64,000 nucleotides of DNA. Origin: Mytilisepta virgata. Taxonomy: Eukaryota; Mollusca; Bivalvia; Mytilida; Mytilidae. The notes beneath the pieces were generated by a model. The model was given only the letters and a program-made list of their open reading frames with translations, did not search any database and was not told the DNA's origin. The stretch lies in contig CM051521.1 in the NCBI GenBank assembly GCA_028015205.1, positions 65,084,314 to 65,148,313 of the forward strand. Direction: 5' to 3'. Positions within the stretch are counted from its first letter, which is position 1. Each line of letters opens with the position of its first letter. Shown here piece by piece: positions 10,659 through 22,600 of this stretch. The position numbers were made by a program, and so were the translations under genes.

Positions 10659-13600
10659 CTGTCAATAACACAAACAGTTTTGTACATAACATTTTTACGT
10701 TAAAAATACACCTAATTGGTCAATCTGACATGATATATAATGCATTAATGAAAAAAAAAAAAACATTTTCATGTGTATGGTTAATTATCAGTGAAAAGAG
10801 GAATTGACAGTATGTTGATCATATTTTTAGTAATTAGCCTCTGTCTATTTACTGCTGGATTTTTTCAATAAACTCATACAAAAAGTGATGAGCAGAATGA
10901 AAAGTACAGATTGGTGGGCATTCTGTTAAGGTAAAAAGTCAGAATTTTTACGTCTGCTATATTTCAACATGAATTGAAAGAATATCTTGTTCCTACTGAG
11001 CAGTAAAGTGACTATACAATGACTTACTCAGCAATTAGATTTGATAAATCTTTTGCCTGCTGTATTTCCTTTGGAATATTTGGGTCTGCTAAAATCAATG
11101 TATGGAAATTCCCATCCCCAACATGACCCAGCATAAATGTATCTACAAAAATAAACAACTTACAATGCCATTTTCATTGATATATCCTTGACCTTTCGTA
11201 ATTCTTCAGCATTATCATGATCCACAGGGAAAAAAACATGGAAATTCCCATCACCAACATGGCCAACTATAGGACCTGTGGAAAATAGGTCATGGTCATT
11301 GAAACTAATGATCCAAGTCTTGTAAGATCTATGCAATGCATTATTCAAATTTTTTTTATAGAATTTTCATTCCAGTTTGGCAATAATATATATTTGATGT
11401 TTTGGGTATCAATTTTCATGTTTTTGCACAATATAAAATATTTATTTTGTAAAAGAGTTAAATTGGTTCCTATACACTTATGAAAACCACCAAAACTGTT
11501 ATCTAACAGATGACAGATGCCAACCGATGGGAATAGTTCACATGGATATTTGCTAACAAGCTAACAAGAGGCTAACACCAGCCTGTATTGCTCACCTGGC
11601 TGACCAGGTCATTGGATAAATACGGAAAGAGGATCACCTAAGAAGCACTGTTACCAAGTTTTATTCCAATGGGAAAGATCTCTAATTGAATTTTCCCATT
11701 GGCAGCATGGCAGTCCAGGTCATCAGATACAATTTTGTAAAAGGACAGACTAACAACCTCTGTGCTCAAAATTAACTTACAAGTTTCAGACCAATAGAAC
11801 TTTAACTGAATTTTCCTATCAGGTCCTATGTTAATCTATGTTTGCCTGTGGCAGCCATCTTGGACACAGTCCATGTCATCAGACACAATTCTGAAAAAGG
11901 ATCACCTAAAGATCATTTCTGCCAGGTTTGGTTAAAAAAAAAGATTGAAATATAGTTAAAAAAATGTCAAAAACTGTCATATTCATGAAATTCAAGTCCA
12001 AGGGCCAAAAAAGTAGGTCAACTAGTACAAAAGTAATATACTATAACATAAAAATATGCTAAATATTTTCAGAGATAACAATAAAAAATTTCCATATTGC
12101 CTGTTTGATACCTATGGCAATGGTGGTAATAATGGTTGGAGTACGGCATCATTCGATTTAACTTTGAAACTATACATCCTAAGGATGATTGTGGTTGACT
12201 TTAGTTTCAATTCTACCTGGTTTCAGAGGAGAAGATTTTTGTAAAAGTTTACAGATTGTAACAGTGAACTCTAGCTGAAACCAAGAAAACTGATACATTC
12301 AAAATAGATAAATCCACAGCTTTTCATAGATGTTTTTAAATTGGCTCTGAATACATGTTTTCTTGTACCCCTTAAAAATACAAATTAAACACAATATTCA
12401 ACACCAACTTTGTCAATGGTGACAACAAAATTACAATGTTTCACCTCAAACAATAAAACAGATCCATTACTATAAATACTGTTAACCATGAAAACAAGAA
12501 AATGTTGACATACCACAAACCCCAGCTTTCTTAATCTCTTCTTTTGATCTTGTAATGATTTCTGGAAGTCTTGAAATCGGAACACAAACATCTGTGGAGT
12601 ATGGCTAGAAAAAAATTGTTGAATTTTACATAAAAATTACATTTATTATTTTGTTTTACACATTATATCCTCCAGAACTATTCTTAAGATAATTTATAAT
12701 GTTGCAAGAAAAATACAGTGATATAGGGGGTACAGTAAAGAAACCTTTTGTTTATTTAGTATTTTTCGCCACTAGTATATGTATAAATATATCCTTAAGA
12801 CCAAATAATCTACCATTTTTACTTGCTTATTCGTTAGACAAATTTTTGGTACCAAATTTCAATTTTCTCAAAAGGGGGGTCGTCTTATAGGACAGGCCAT
12901 TCGTCAAGGAGAAGAAATCTTAGCAAATCTAAAAGTTAGGTCAGTAAATTTAAAGATATTCTGTAATTTCTCTAATTTTTTGTCACTAAAAAAACACATA
13001 TTTTTTACTAAATTTGAAAAACTGACGATAAAAAAAGGTTTTTTGTTGCTATGGGATCATTGTTGAGTTCCAGTAGATTGATTTGTTTAATGAATGGTAA
13101 CTATAACAAGAAAATATTAAAGCTCCAAGCTACTTCCCGAGTTGTTACTTCATTTGTTTTTCATGAATTCTTCATCAATATTCATAAAAATTGCCATTTT
13201 AAATCCAAAAACAAAAACGATGACTAACTTCAAATGACCCGTCATGTTTTGACATGTGGGCAACACATGGTCTTAATCTGGATTCAGAATGGAACCTTAT
13301 ACCGAACTTTACTTTGTTTGTTACCATCTTAACCTAACTTCCAGGTGCAAAAAGACAATTAAATTTGTTCAAAATTTTGTATTTATAACAATTATTTTCA
13401 TATTTTGGGTGAATAAACTTATCTGTTTTGAAGAATGGAAGACTCTATGCTGACAAGGTTTTTCTGCATTTTAGGATAAAACTTCACTCTAGCCTTTGCC
13501 AGATCATTGATATGATTTGCCATCGTCTTATTAGAGGGTCAAGGAAAAAGTGCTGCCCAAATTTCCCAAAAGAGGGCCCTCGTCTTATAGGACACGTAGC

Positions 13601-16600
13601 TTTAAGGGCAAGAATAAACAGTACACACCAAATACAGTTTTGTCCCAAGAAATTTTAATAACATTGTGGTAATATAGTCACATATGTTCGAAAGCAAAAC
13701 ATTCCACCTTATTTTTCATATTAAATTATAGACTAATTAAAAAGGTAAGAAGAATAAATTTTTGTGAAGACTTTTACTTTGTTTAAATTATTGTGCTGCT
13801 TCCTACTGTAAATGTGACAAGATCAATGCATCAAAATGACATTGCTTTTCAAAATTAATAGCTCTATGAAGAAAGAGTGATAAAAATTTGTCACATCTGT
13901 AAAACTATGCCTCAGGAAAATAATGAAGTAATTATTAGGTTATATTTGTTTTTGAGCAAGTGACTTTACTACAAAACAACAAAAATTATAAAATTGAAGT
14001 TAACGTCATACAAGCACAGAGAATATTGTATATCTGTAATATATGATATAATTTAGAAGTTACATAAAGGTCAGGGTTCATTGTTTTATTTTCAATTTAA
14101 TTTTTAAACTGAACAAATTATTTCCCTTTCATCAAAATCCAAAATTTGCACAATGAAATCAAAAAGCCCATAGAAATCATGAAGCCAAATTTGCTCAGTG
14201 ATATAAATCTTGTAGGTAATATGACATACACCATAAAAGATTCCTATCATGCATTTGTTTACATGTATTTAAAAGTTGCATACCTTACTCCCAGGTTTTA
14301 AGGCCATACATGCATATAAGATGTCATGCCTGGCTTTCCATAAATGATTTCGTTCATCAGGATCTTTTGCCCATTTAAAATCTGAACCATTATTCATACT
14401 GCATAGGTCAGCTGTAAAATAGCAATGTCATCTATAAGCCTAGAACACTGTTTTAGGAAATATCATGAATTTTTCTACATTCCTGAACTAATGATGTTAT
14501 AACAACCCTGTCTTTCTGTCTGTCTCATACTTTTCTTGTGACACAGATTACTCTTTCATTGTTACATTGTATTTATATAGAGTATATTATTTGTAAATAA
14601 ACAATAAATTTTAGAAATATTTTGTTCAAAAATTGCAAATTTAAGATTTTGATCCTAACTCCTTTTTAATTTCCAACTTAATGTATTTTACTTCTATACA
14701 GTATTGTCATTTAATGCACATGTGTGTAGATGCATAGAAAAGTTTAAGAATTAAGTATTGCACAGTATTTGAAACACCATGGATGTTGGGAGTGCAGGGG
14801 TAGCTATCATTCCAAATCTGCCTCCATCTGGGTTATTTTTTTGCTGTGCCAGGAATTCCCAATTTTAAATGACCCTTGGTCTGTTGTATCATTCATGTGT
14901 ATCTTTTATTCTTCACTCATCAACTTACTGTTTACATACCATAGTTTTATTAAATAAGCTTTCTCCCCAAGAATAACCATTGGGCTTAAAAAAACGTGGG
15001 TATATAAATATGTGTATTTTGTCTTTTTCACAATTATTAGCAGAAATAAACTTATTGAGATTAGAGTGGACAGAAAAAGAAGTGGGCCCAGTGGTCTAAC
15101 CTGACTACCCTGTCAACACTGAGGCTATGATGAGATGTGTTCTACTGTAATCTTCATTGACAAGGATGGCCAGTTTTCCTGTTAAAGGTTTGTAGTTCTC
15201 TAATAGTTTTACATCATCCTCTGTCAATATGAATGGCTACATGATGCAACCGAAAGTTATATGCAGAGAGAAACAATCTTTTCTCCCAGAATGGTCCTTA
15301 TTGTACTCGTAGAAAGTCTGGGTTTTTCAACCAGATATTATGGTACATTACAAATGTTATACTAACCAACCAAAGCAGCCTGTTCATCAAGAGATGAAGG
15401 ACTTCCTGTAAACTCTAAAAACAAAGATGGTGCCACTTTTATGTCCATTTTACTATACTTGTTCACTGCATCAATTGAAACTTCATCCAAAAATTCTGAA
15501 ATGCCATCAACCATAAAACAAATTTAGACTAATGTCAAAAACATACGTATTCTTTGAATTCTACATACTACAATAATTATATCGGAGTTAATACTTCAAA
15601 TTCTTCATACTACAATAATTACCATTGTTATGATATTGTAATTATTATATTTATTTATCTTGGCCTAATTTGTTTTGCGTAGCCTTATAACATGTATACT
15701 ATGTTTACATAATACTTATAGTTGTTTACCAAATAATGTTATAACTGCGCAGTTTAGAAATCACTGGAACAATAATGGATACTGGTGGAATGACTAGAAC
15801 TTTCTATTTGACTTACGTAATAATTATGGTGTGATTCGAACTTCTACCGTATTCCAGAAGTTTCCGTTCTACAGTATATATACGGACAAGAAAGTTAGAC
15901 TTTCAGAACATCATTTAACGGACCACAGATAGACATTCTTGTGTTCTCAGCTGTTGGATTGATTTACGTTTCACACATCATCCTCGACATACTTTTATAT
16001 GCGTTGCATCATACTAGATTGTGACTGATTGGATATAATATTCCGTTTGGATTCAGGCAACAGTGACCAGAATTCCGGATCAAGAAAAAACAGGATTTTG
16101 AACAGTTAAGTTGACATTTTAGTTTTTTTGTAATATTTTTTTTGTAAACTTTGTGTATATAATAAATCTTGTTAAATTTTATTATTGATTTGTGTCTTTT
16201 GTTGGCTACAATTTAAAGGTGATTTCGGCCGTAACAGAAATTGGGGGCTCGTCTCGGGAGAACGTTAATATCTTATAAAATTTTTTCAATATTTTTATTA
16301 GAATTAGCCAACAAAATTCTACAAAATGGAATTTGATGCTGGTAAATTTTTGAAAACGCCAGACCTGGAAGGGTTTGATAAATTAAAGAAAGAAGAATTA
16401 GTGTTGCTTGCTAAACATCTAAAAATAGATTTTAGAACATCTATGAGAAAACAAATTATAAAAAATTTGGTAATAGACAATTTAGTTGATTTAGAAATTT
16501 TTGGTGAAGAGGCTCTTGACCTCAAGGTCGAAAATGTTGATGCTTTAAAATTAAAACAGCTTGAATTAGAACATGAACTTAAATTAAAACAATTGGAAAA

Positions 16601-19600
16601 ACAATTGGAAAACGAAGTTAAATTAAAACAATTAGAAAAGGAAGATGAATTTAAATTAAAACAATTAGAAAAAGAAGATGAATTTAAATTAAAACAATTA
16701 GAAAAAGAAGATGAATTTAAATTAAAACAATTACAGGCAGAACTTGAAATGAGGGAAAGGTTAGAGATGGAGAAAATAAAAATAGAAATGGCTAAAGTAG
16801 AAAGCAACACTAAGTCAAAATCAGAACATTTTGAGGCAGCAAAAAATATACGTTTGGTTCCAAAATTTTGTGAAAAAACGGTTGATAAATTTTTTCCACA
16901 ATTTGAGAAAATTGCTCAAAATTTGAAATGGCCAAAGCCTTATTGGACTACAATGCTGCAAAGTGTTTTTGTGGGTAAGGCCGCTGAAATTTACTCAGCT
17001 CTATCTTCGGAAAAAAGTTCTGATTATGACACTGTTAAACAGGAGGTTTTGAAAGCTTATGAGCTAGTGCCAGAAGCATATAGACAGAAATTTAGGTCTT
17101 ATAAAAAGTTTGAAACACAAACCTATGTTGAATTTGCTAGGGAAAAAGAAGATTTATTTGATAAATGGCTTACGTCAAAGAAAATAGATAAAAATTTTGA
17201 TAAATTAAGACAATTAATGTTATTAGAAGAGTTCAAGCAGTGTGTTAATTTAGACTTAAAAACACATTTAGATGACAAAACTGTTGAGACATTGCAAGAT
17301 GCAGCTGTTGTTTCCGATAATTATACCATTTCACATAAAAGAAGTTTCAAAGGTCAAAATTTTAATATTTCAAGCGGAAATTACAAAAATCAAAGCACTG
17401 AGCGTACTGATATTAAGCCTGTTGCACAGAATAAGAGTCCGTCTAGTTATAATATGTCTGGTCCAAAATTTGATACTTTTGAGAAGAAGTCACTAACTTG
17501 TGCTTATTGTAAGAAAAATGGTCACCTGATGGCTGATTGTTTTAGACTCCAGAAGAAGAATGAAAGAGATCATAAGCCCAAGTCCAGTGCTTGTACGACA
17601 CCCGTTGTTACCAATAAGTTGGAATGTCCTGCGAGTCAGGCTTTTAAGTCCAGTTTTTGTGATTACATGGAGGATTATAAACCTTTTATGTCTGATGGGT
17701 TTGTTTCTATTGTTAATAATACTACTCCGCAGCCTATTAAGATTTTACGGGACACTGGAGCTTCTCAGTCTTTGTTGTTAGAAGGTGTGTTGCCTTTGTC
17801 CGAGGAGACGTCCGTTGGTGCCTCCGTTTTGTTACGAGGTGTGGAGTTAGGTTGTATAGATGTTCCCCTCCATCGTATTTATTTGAAGTCAGATTTAATT
17901 ACTGGACCAGTTGTTGTGGGTGTTCGTCCTACTCTCCCTGTTGAGGGTGTTTCCTTATTGCTAGGAAATGATCTAGCTAGGAACAAAGTGGTTGCTGAAC
18001 CAATTGTTACAATTGAACCGGTGGTGGATGTTAAATCACCTGAAGATGATGCTGAACTGTATCCAGCTTGTGTTGTTACTAGGGCGATGGCAAGAAAACA
18101 ACAAGACGAGGATTTACAAGAAGGCCAGTATGATTATATGGACCTTTCTGACACTTTTCTTGCCGACATTGAAGGTCCCGGTACTTCAGAAAAGGCCATA
18201 ATAAGATCACCTGGTACTAACAAGCATGTAATTATGCCATGGCCAGACGTGAATAGCCATTCATTAGACAAAAGAACGTTTAGGGAAGAACAGAATAAAG
18301 ACCATGAGGTTCTTCAGCTCCGCAAGAGGGCTCTACCCCAAGAAGAAGCAGACAAAGTGGCCGAATGTTACTACCATCAAGACGGCATTTTGATGAGGAA
18401 GTGGAGGCCCCCTGATGCTATCCCAGAGGAGGAATGGAGAGTGGTATACCAAGTGGTGGTGCCTAAAGTCTATAGGCAAGAAATTATTGGTCTTGCCCAT
18501 GACACCCCCTTGGCTGGACATTTAGGTATAAGGAAGACTTGCCTTAAGATCTTGCAACATTTCTACTGGCCCAGACTTAGAAATGATGTCGCAGAATACT
18601 GCAAATCATGCCATATATGCCAGGTTGTTGGCAAGCCTAACCAGAAAATACCACCAGCACCACTTCTGCCAATTCCAGCCTTTGAAGAACCTTTCAGCCG
18701 AGTGCTTATTGATTGCGTTGGACCTTTACCAAAGACCAAGACTGGAAACGCTTATTTATTGACAATCATGTGTACATCCACTCGCTTTCCTGAGGCTATT
18801 CCCCTAAGGAATATCAAGACACCAACTATTGTCAAAGCTCTTATCAAATTTTTCACATTAGTAGGACTTCCAAAGTCTATACAGTCCGACCAGGGTTCAA
18901 ATTTTATGTCAGGTTTATTTCAGCAGGTCGTTTACCAACTAGGGATTGCTCAGTATAGATCAAGTGCTTATCATCCAGAATCTCAAGGTGCCTTAGAACG
19001 TTTTCATCAAACATTGAAGAACATGATTAGAACTTTTTGTCTTCAATTTGATAGGGACTGGGATGATGGTGTTCACTTTCTACTTTTTGCGGTCCGAGAG
19101 GCTGTTCAAGAATCCCTTGGTTTTAGCCCCTTTGAGTTAGTGTTTGGTCATACTGTAAGGGGACCTTTGAAATTGGTTAAGGAAAAATGGCTTACTGAAC
19201 ACACTGACTTGAATCTTCTAGACTATGTATCTAGATTTAAAGAAAAATTGTATACTGCTTGTCAAATTGCTCAGAAAAACTTAAAAACTGTACAGAATAA
19301 GATGAAAATATGGTATGATAAAGATGCCAGGGACAGAGTTTTTGAGCCTGGTGATAAGGTACTTGTATTTTTGCCAGTCCCTGGGCATCCTTTACAGGCT
19401 AAATACTGTGGTCCTTATACAATTGACAGTAAAATCAATGATTTGAATTATATTGTAAAAACTCCAGGTCGGCGTAAACAAAATAGAGTGTGTCACATTA
19501 ATATGTTAAAACCATATTTTGAGCGTACTAATGAAGGTGAGAGTAAACCAGTTGCCACTTTAGCCATGGTTAAATTGGAGAACGATCATGACAAACCAGA

Positions 19601-22600
19601 TATAACTGAACCATCTTTTGATTCCAAGACTATGGAACAAACTGTTAGATTGAAAAATTCTGAAATTTTATCAGATTTAGACTCAAAACTTGCACATCTG
19701 ACTTTCGATCGCAGAGAAAAATTGAAAACTTTGGTATTTTCTTTTAAAAATCTTTTTCCAGATGTGCCAAACAAAACCACTGCTGTTTGTCATGATGTTG
19801 ATGTAGGCGATGCTTCTCCAATTAAGCAACATCCTTACCGGCTCAATCCACTTAAACTTGATGTTATGAGACAAGAAATTAGATATATGCTTGACAATGA
19901 TATTATTGAGCCGAGTAACAGTGAATGGAGCTCTCCTTGTCTTCTTGTACCCAAACCAGATAAAACCTTTCGTTTCGTTACTGATTTCAGAAAAGTAAAC
20001 TCAGTCTCAAAATCTGACTCCTATCCGATTCCAAGGATAGACGATTGCATTGATAACATTGGACAATCAAAATTCGTAAGCAAATTTGATTTATTAAAAG
20101 GTTACTGGCAGGTCCCCCTGACACCGAGAGCTCGTGAAATATCAGCTTTTGTCACACCAGACGGCTTATTTCAATATACTGTCATGCCGTTTGGTATGAA
20201 AAATGCTCCAGCTACGTTTCAAAGAATGATCAATAATGTTATAAAAGATTTAGACTGTTGTTATGCTTATATTGATGATCTTATTGTATGTAGTGATAGC
20301 TGGGAAGAGCATTTAACACATTTATATGATACTTTTGATAGATTGTCACAATCAAATTTGACTGTTAATCTTGCTAAAAGTGAATTTTGTAAGGCCACTG
20401 TTGATTATTTAGGGCACACAGTTGGCCAAGGTCAAGTGAAACCTATTATGGCTAAAGTGGATGCAATTACCAATTTTCCTCCTCCTACAAATAAAAAACA
20501 ACTTATGAGATATTTAGGCATGATTGGATTTTACAGAAAATTTTGTTCAAATTTTGCTACTGTTGTTCAACCATTGACTCATCTTTTACAAAAAGATTCT
20601 AAATTCATCTGGAGTGATAATTGTCAAAACTCTTTTGAAAAAAGCAAATCACTTTTAATTAACAGTCCCGTTCTTATCACTCCAGACTTTAAAAAGCAAT
20701 TCAAACTTGCCGTTGATGCAAGTGATGTAGGAGTTGGAGCCGTTTTATATCAAGAAACAGATGATAATGTTGAGAAACCTATATCATATTTTTCCAAGAA
20801 ATTAGATAAACATCAGAAAAATTATTCCACTATTGAAAAAGAATGTTTTGCACTGTTGTCTGCACTTCAACATTTTGATGTATATTTAAATCCCACTATG
20901 CATCCTATTCTGGTTTATACTGATCATAATCCTCTCACCTTCATACATAAAATGAGAAACAAGAACCAGAGGTTGACTAGGTGGAGTTTATTGTTACAGG
21001 AATATGATATTATTGTAAAACATATTAAAGGTAAAGATAATGTAATAGCAGATGCTTTGTCTAGATCTTATTAAAACACTGTATACATACTATATATTTT
21101 TGTATATATTGTTCATGAAGTTCTCGTTACACTCAAACTTCTTTTAAGGGGGGAGGTGTTATGATATTGTAATTATTATATTTATTTATCTTGGCCTAAT
21201 TTGTTTTGCGTAGCCTTATAACATGTATACTATGTTTACATAATACTTATAGTTGTTTACCAAATAATGTTATAACTGCGCAGTTTAGAAATCACTGGAA
21301 CAATAATGGATACTGGTGGAATGACTAGAACTTTCTATTTGACTTACGTAATAATTATGGTGTGATTCGAACTTCTACCGTATTCCAGAAGTTTCCGTTC
21401 TACAGTATATATACAGACAAGAAAGTTAGACTTTCAGAACATCATTTAACGGACCACAGATAGACATTCTTGTGTTCTCAGCTGTTGGATTGATTTACGT
21501 TTCACACATCATCCTCGACATACTTTTATATGCGTTGCATCATACTAGATTGTGACTGATTGGATATAATATTCCGTTTGGATTCAGGCAACAGTGACCA
21601 GAATTCCGGATCAAGAAAAAACAGGATTTTGAACAGTTAAGTTGACATTTTAGTTTTTTTGTAATATTTTTTTTGTAAACTTTGTGTATATAATAAATCT
21701 TGTTAAATTTTATTATTGATTTGTGTCTTTTGTTGGCTACAATTTAAAGGTGATTTCGGCCGTAACACCATATTTTCCTACATAGAGGGCGATACTTTTT
21801 TACTTAAAATGACCATTTTACCATTATAAGTCTCTGGAGAAAGTATCAATTAGACCTATAGTCCACATAGACTTATAGACCAGAAAATACAGTACATCTG
21901 AGTTGCATTTCATTAAATCCAGGAAATACAATTGGCTGAAAAGAATCACATGGTTTAAATGAAGAATCTTTCATTCCTAGAATGAAAGACATCAACAAAA
22001 ATACCATCAAAGCACTTATGCCAATAAAACGACAAAATGAAGCATTCATTTCTTAAATGAGGCTGTCAACAACAAACCTTTACGCATTCAATCAATAATT
22101 TTTTGTTTAAGTGTAAAATATTTACCTCTTATTAAATTAAAACTAGAATGATAGTTGCATCTTTAATCGGTCATGCAAGTACAGATCTTTTAAATTAGTT
22201 CTATACATCCAGTACAGAAATACATTTCTAGAGTATTATAACAGGTAAAGAATAATACATCATTTGTGCATGAGTCTTTATATTAATTGAAATCATGCAA
22301 AATTCAAGGTGTCTTCAGTTCTTTGCTTTTACTCTCAATTTGAACTTTTATCTTTCAAACTTTGTTTTGAAAAAATATCTATTCATTGAAAACTTAGCTA
22401 GAAACAACAATCCTTTTCCACATTTGTTATAACATTTTAACTGTGATCTTTAAATACATGATTCTAATGGAGGAAATATTATAATACCTTAGAATTCCTA
22501 ACATGGACTGATTACAGCCCTGATTGCGTACATATCAATTCTTATCACCTTTTTTGCATCACAATGTAAATGAGATTTCTAACAATGTAATCAATGGTAC

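Larger units (their letters stand above)
15622..21771 (+). mobile_element. Full-length Gmr1-like Ty3/Gypsy LTR retrotransposon (with TSD)
   Basis: The element runs 15626-21767, flanked by the 4-bp duplication CCAT (15622-15625 and 21768-21771). It has two 611-bp LTRs starting TGTTA and ending TAACA, a primer-binding site, one long gag-pol ORF and a purine tract. It sits in LDHD intron 7, antisense to that gene. Enzymes are Ty3/Gypsy type, but integrase precedes reverse transcriptase, as in the Gmr1 group first described from fish and other deuterostomes. The LTRs appear to differ at a single base, so insertion was recent, and no disabling mutation is visible. Confidence 0.95.

Noticed and set aside
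12880..13600. DNA transposon bounded by cgtcttataggaca
   Set aside because: The two motif copies are in the same orientation and no terminal inverted repeat or duplication could be set.
16319..16810. 163-codon antisense ORF rich in Ser, Asn and Phe inside gag
   Set aside because: It is the reverse reading of the 33-bp Lys/Glu coiled-coil repeats. Its pattern follows the sense repeats, and it has no independent signal.
15626..21767. Copia-type element (from the integrase-before-RT order)
   Set aside because: The integrase HHCC/DDE context, the RT block around YIDD and the RNase H resemble Ty3/Gypsy; order alone is not decisive and Gmr1 explains it.
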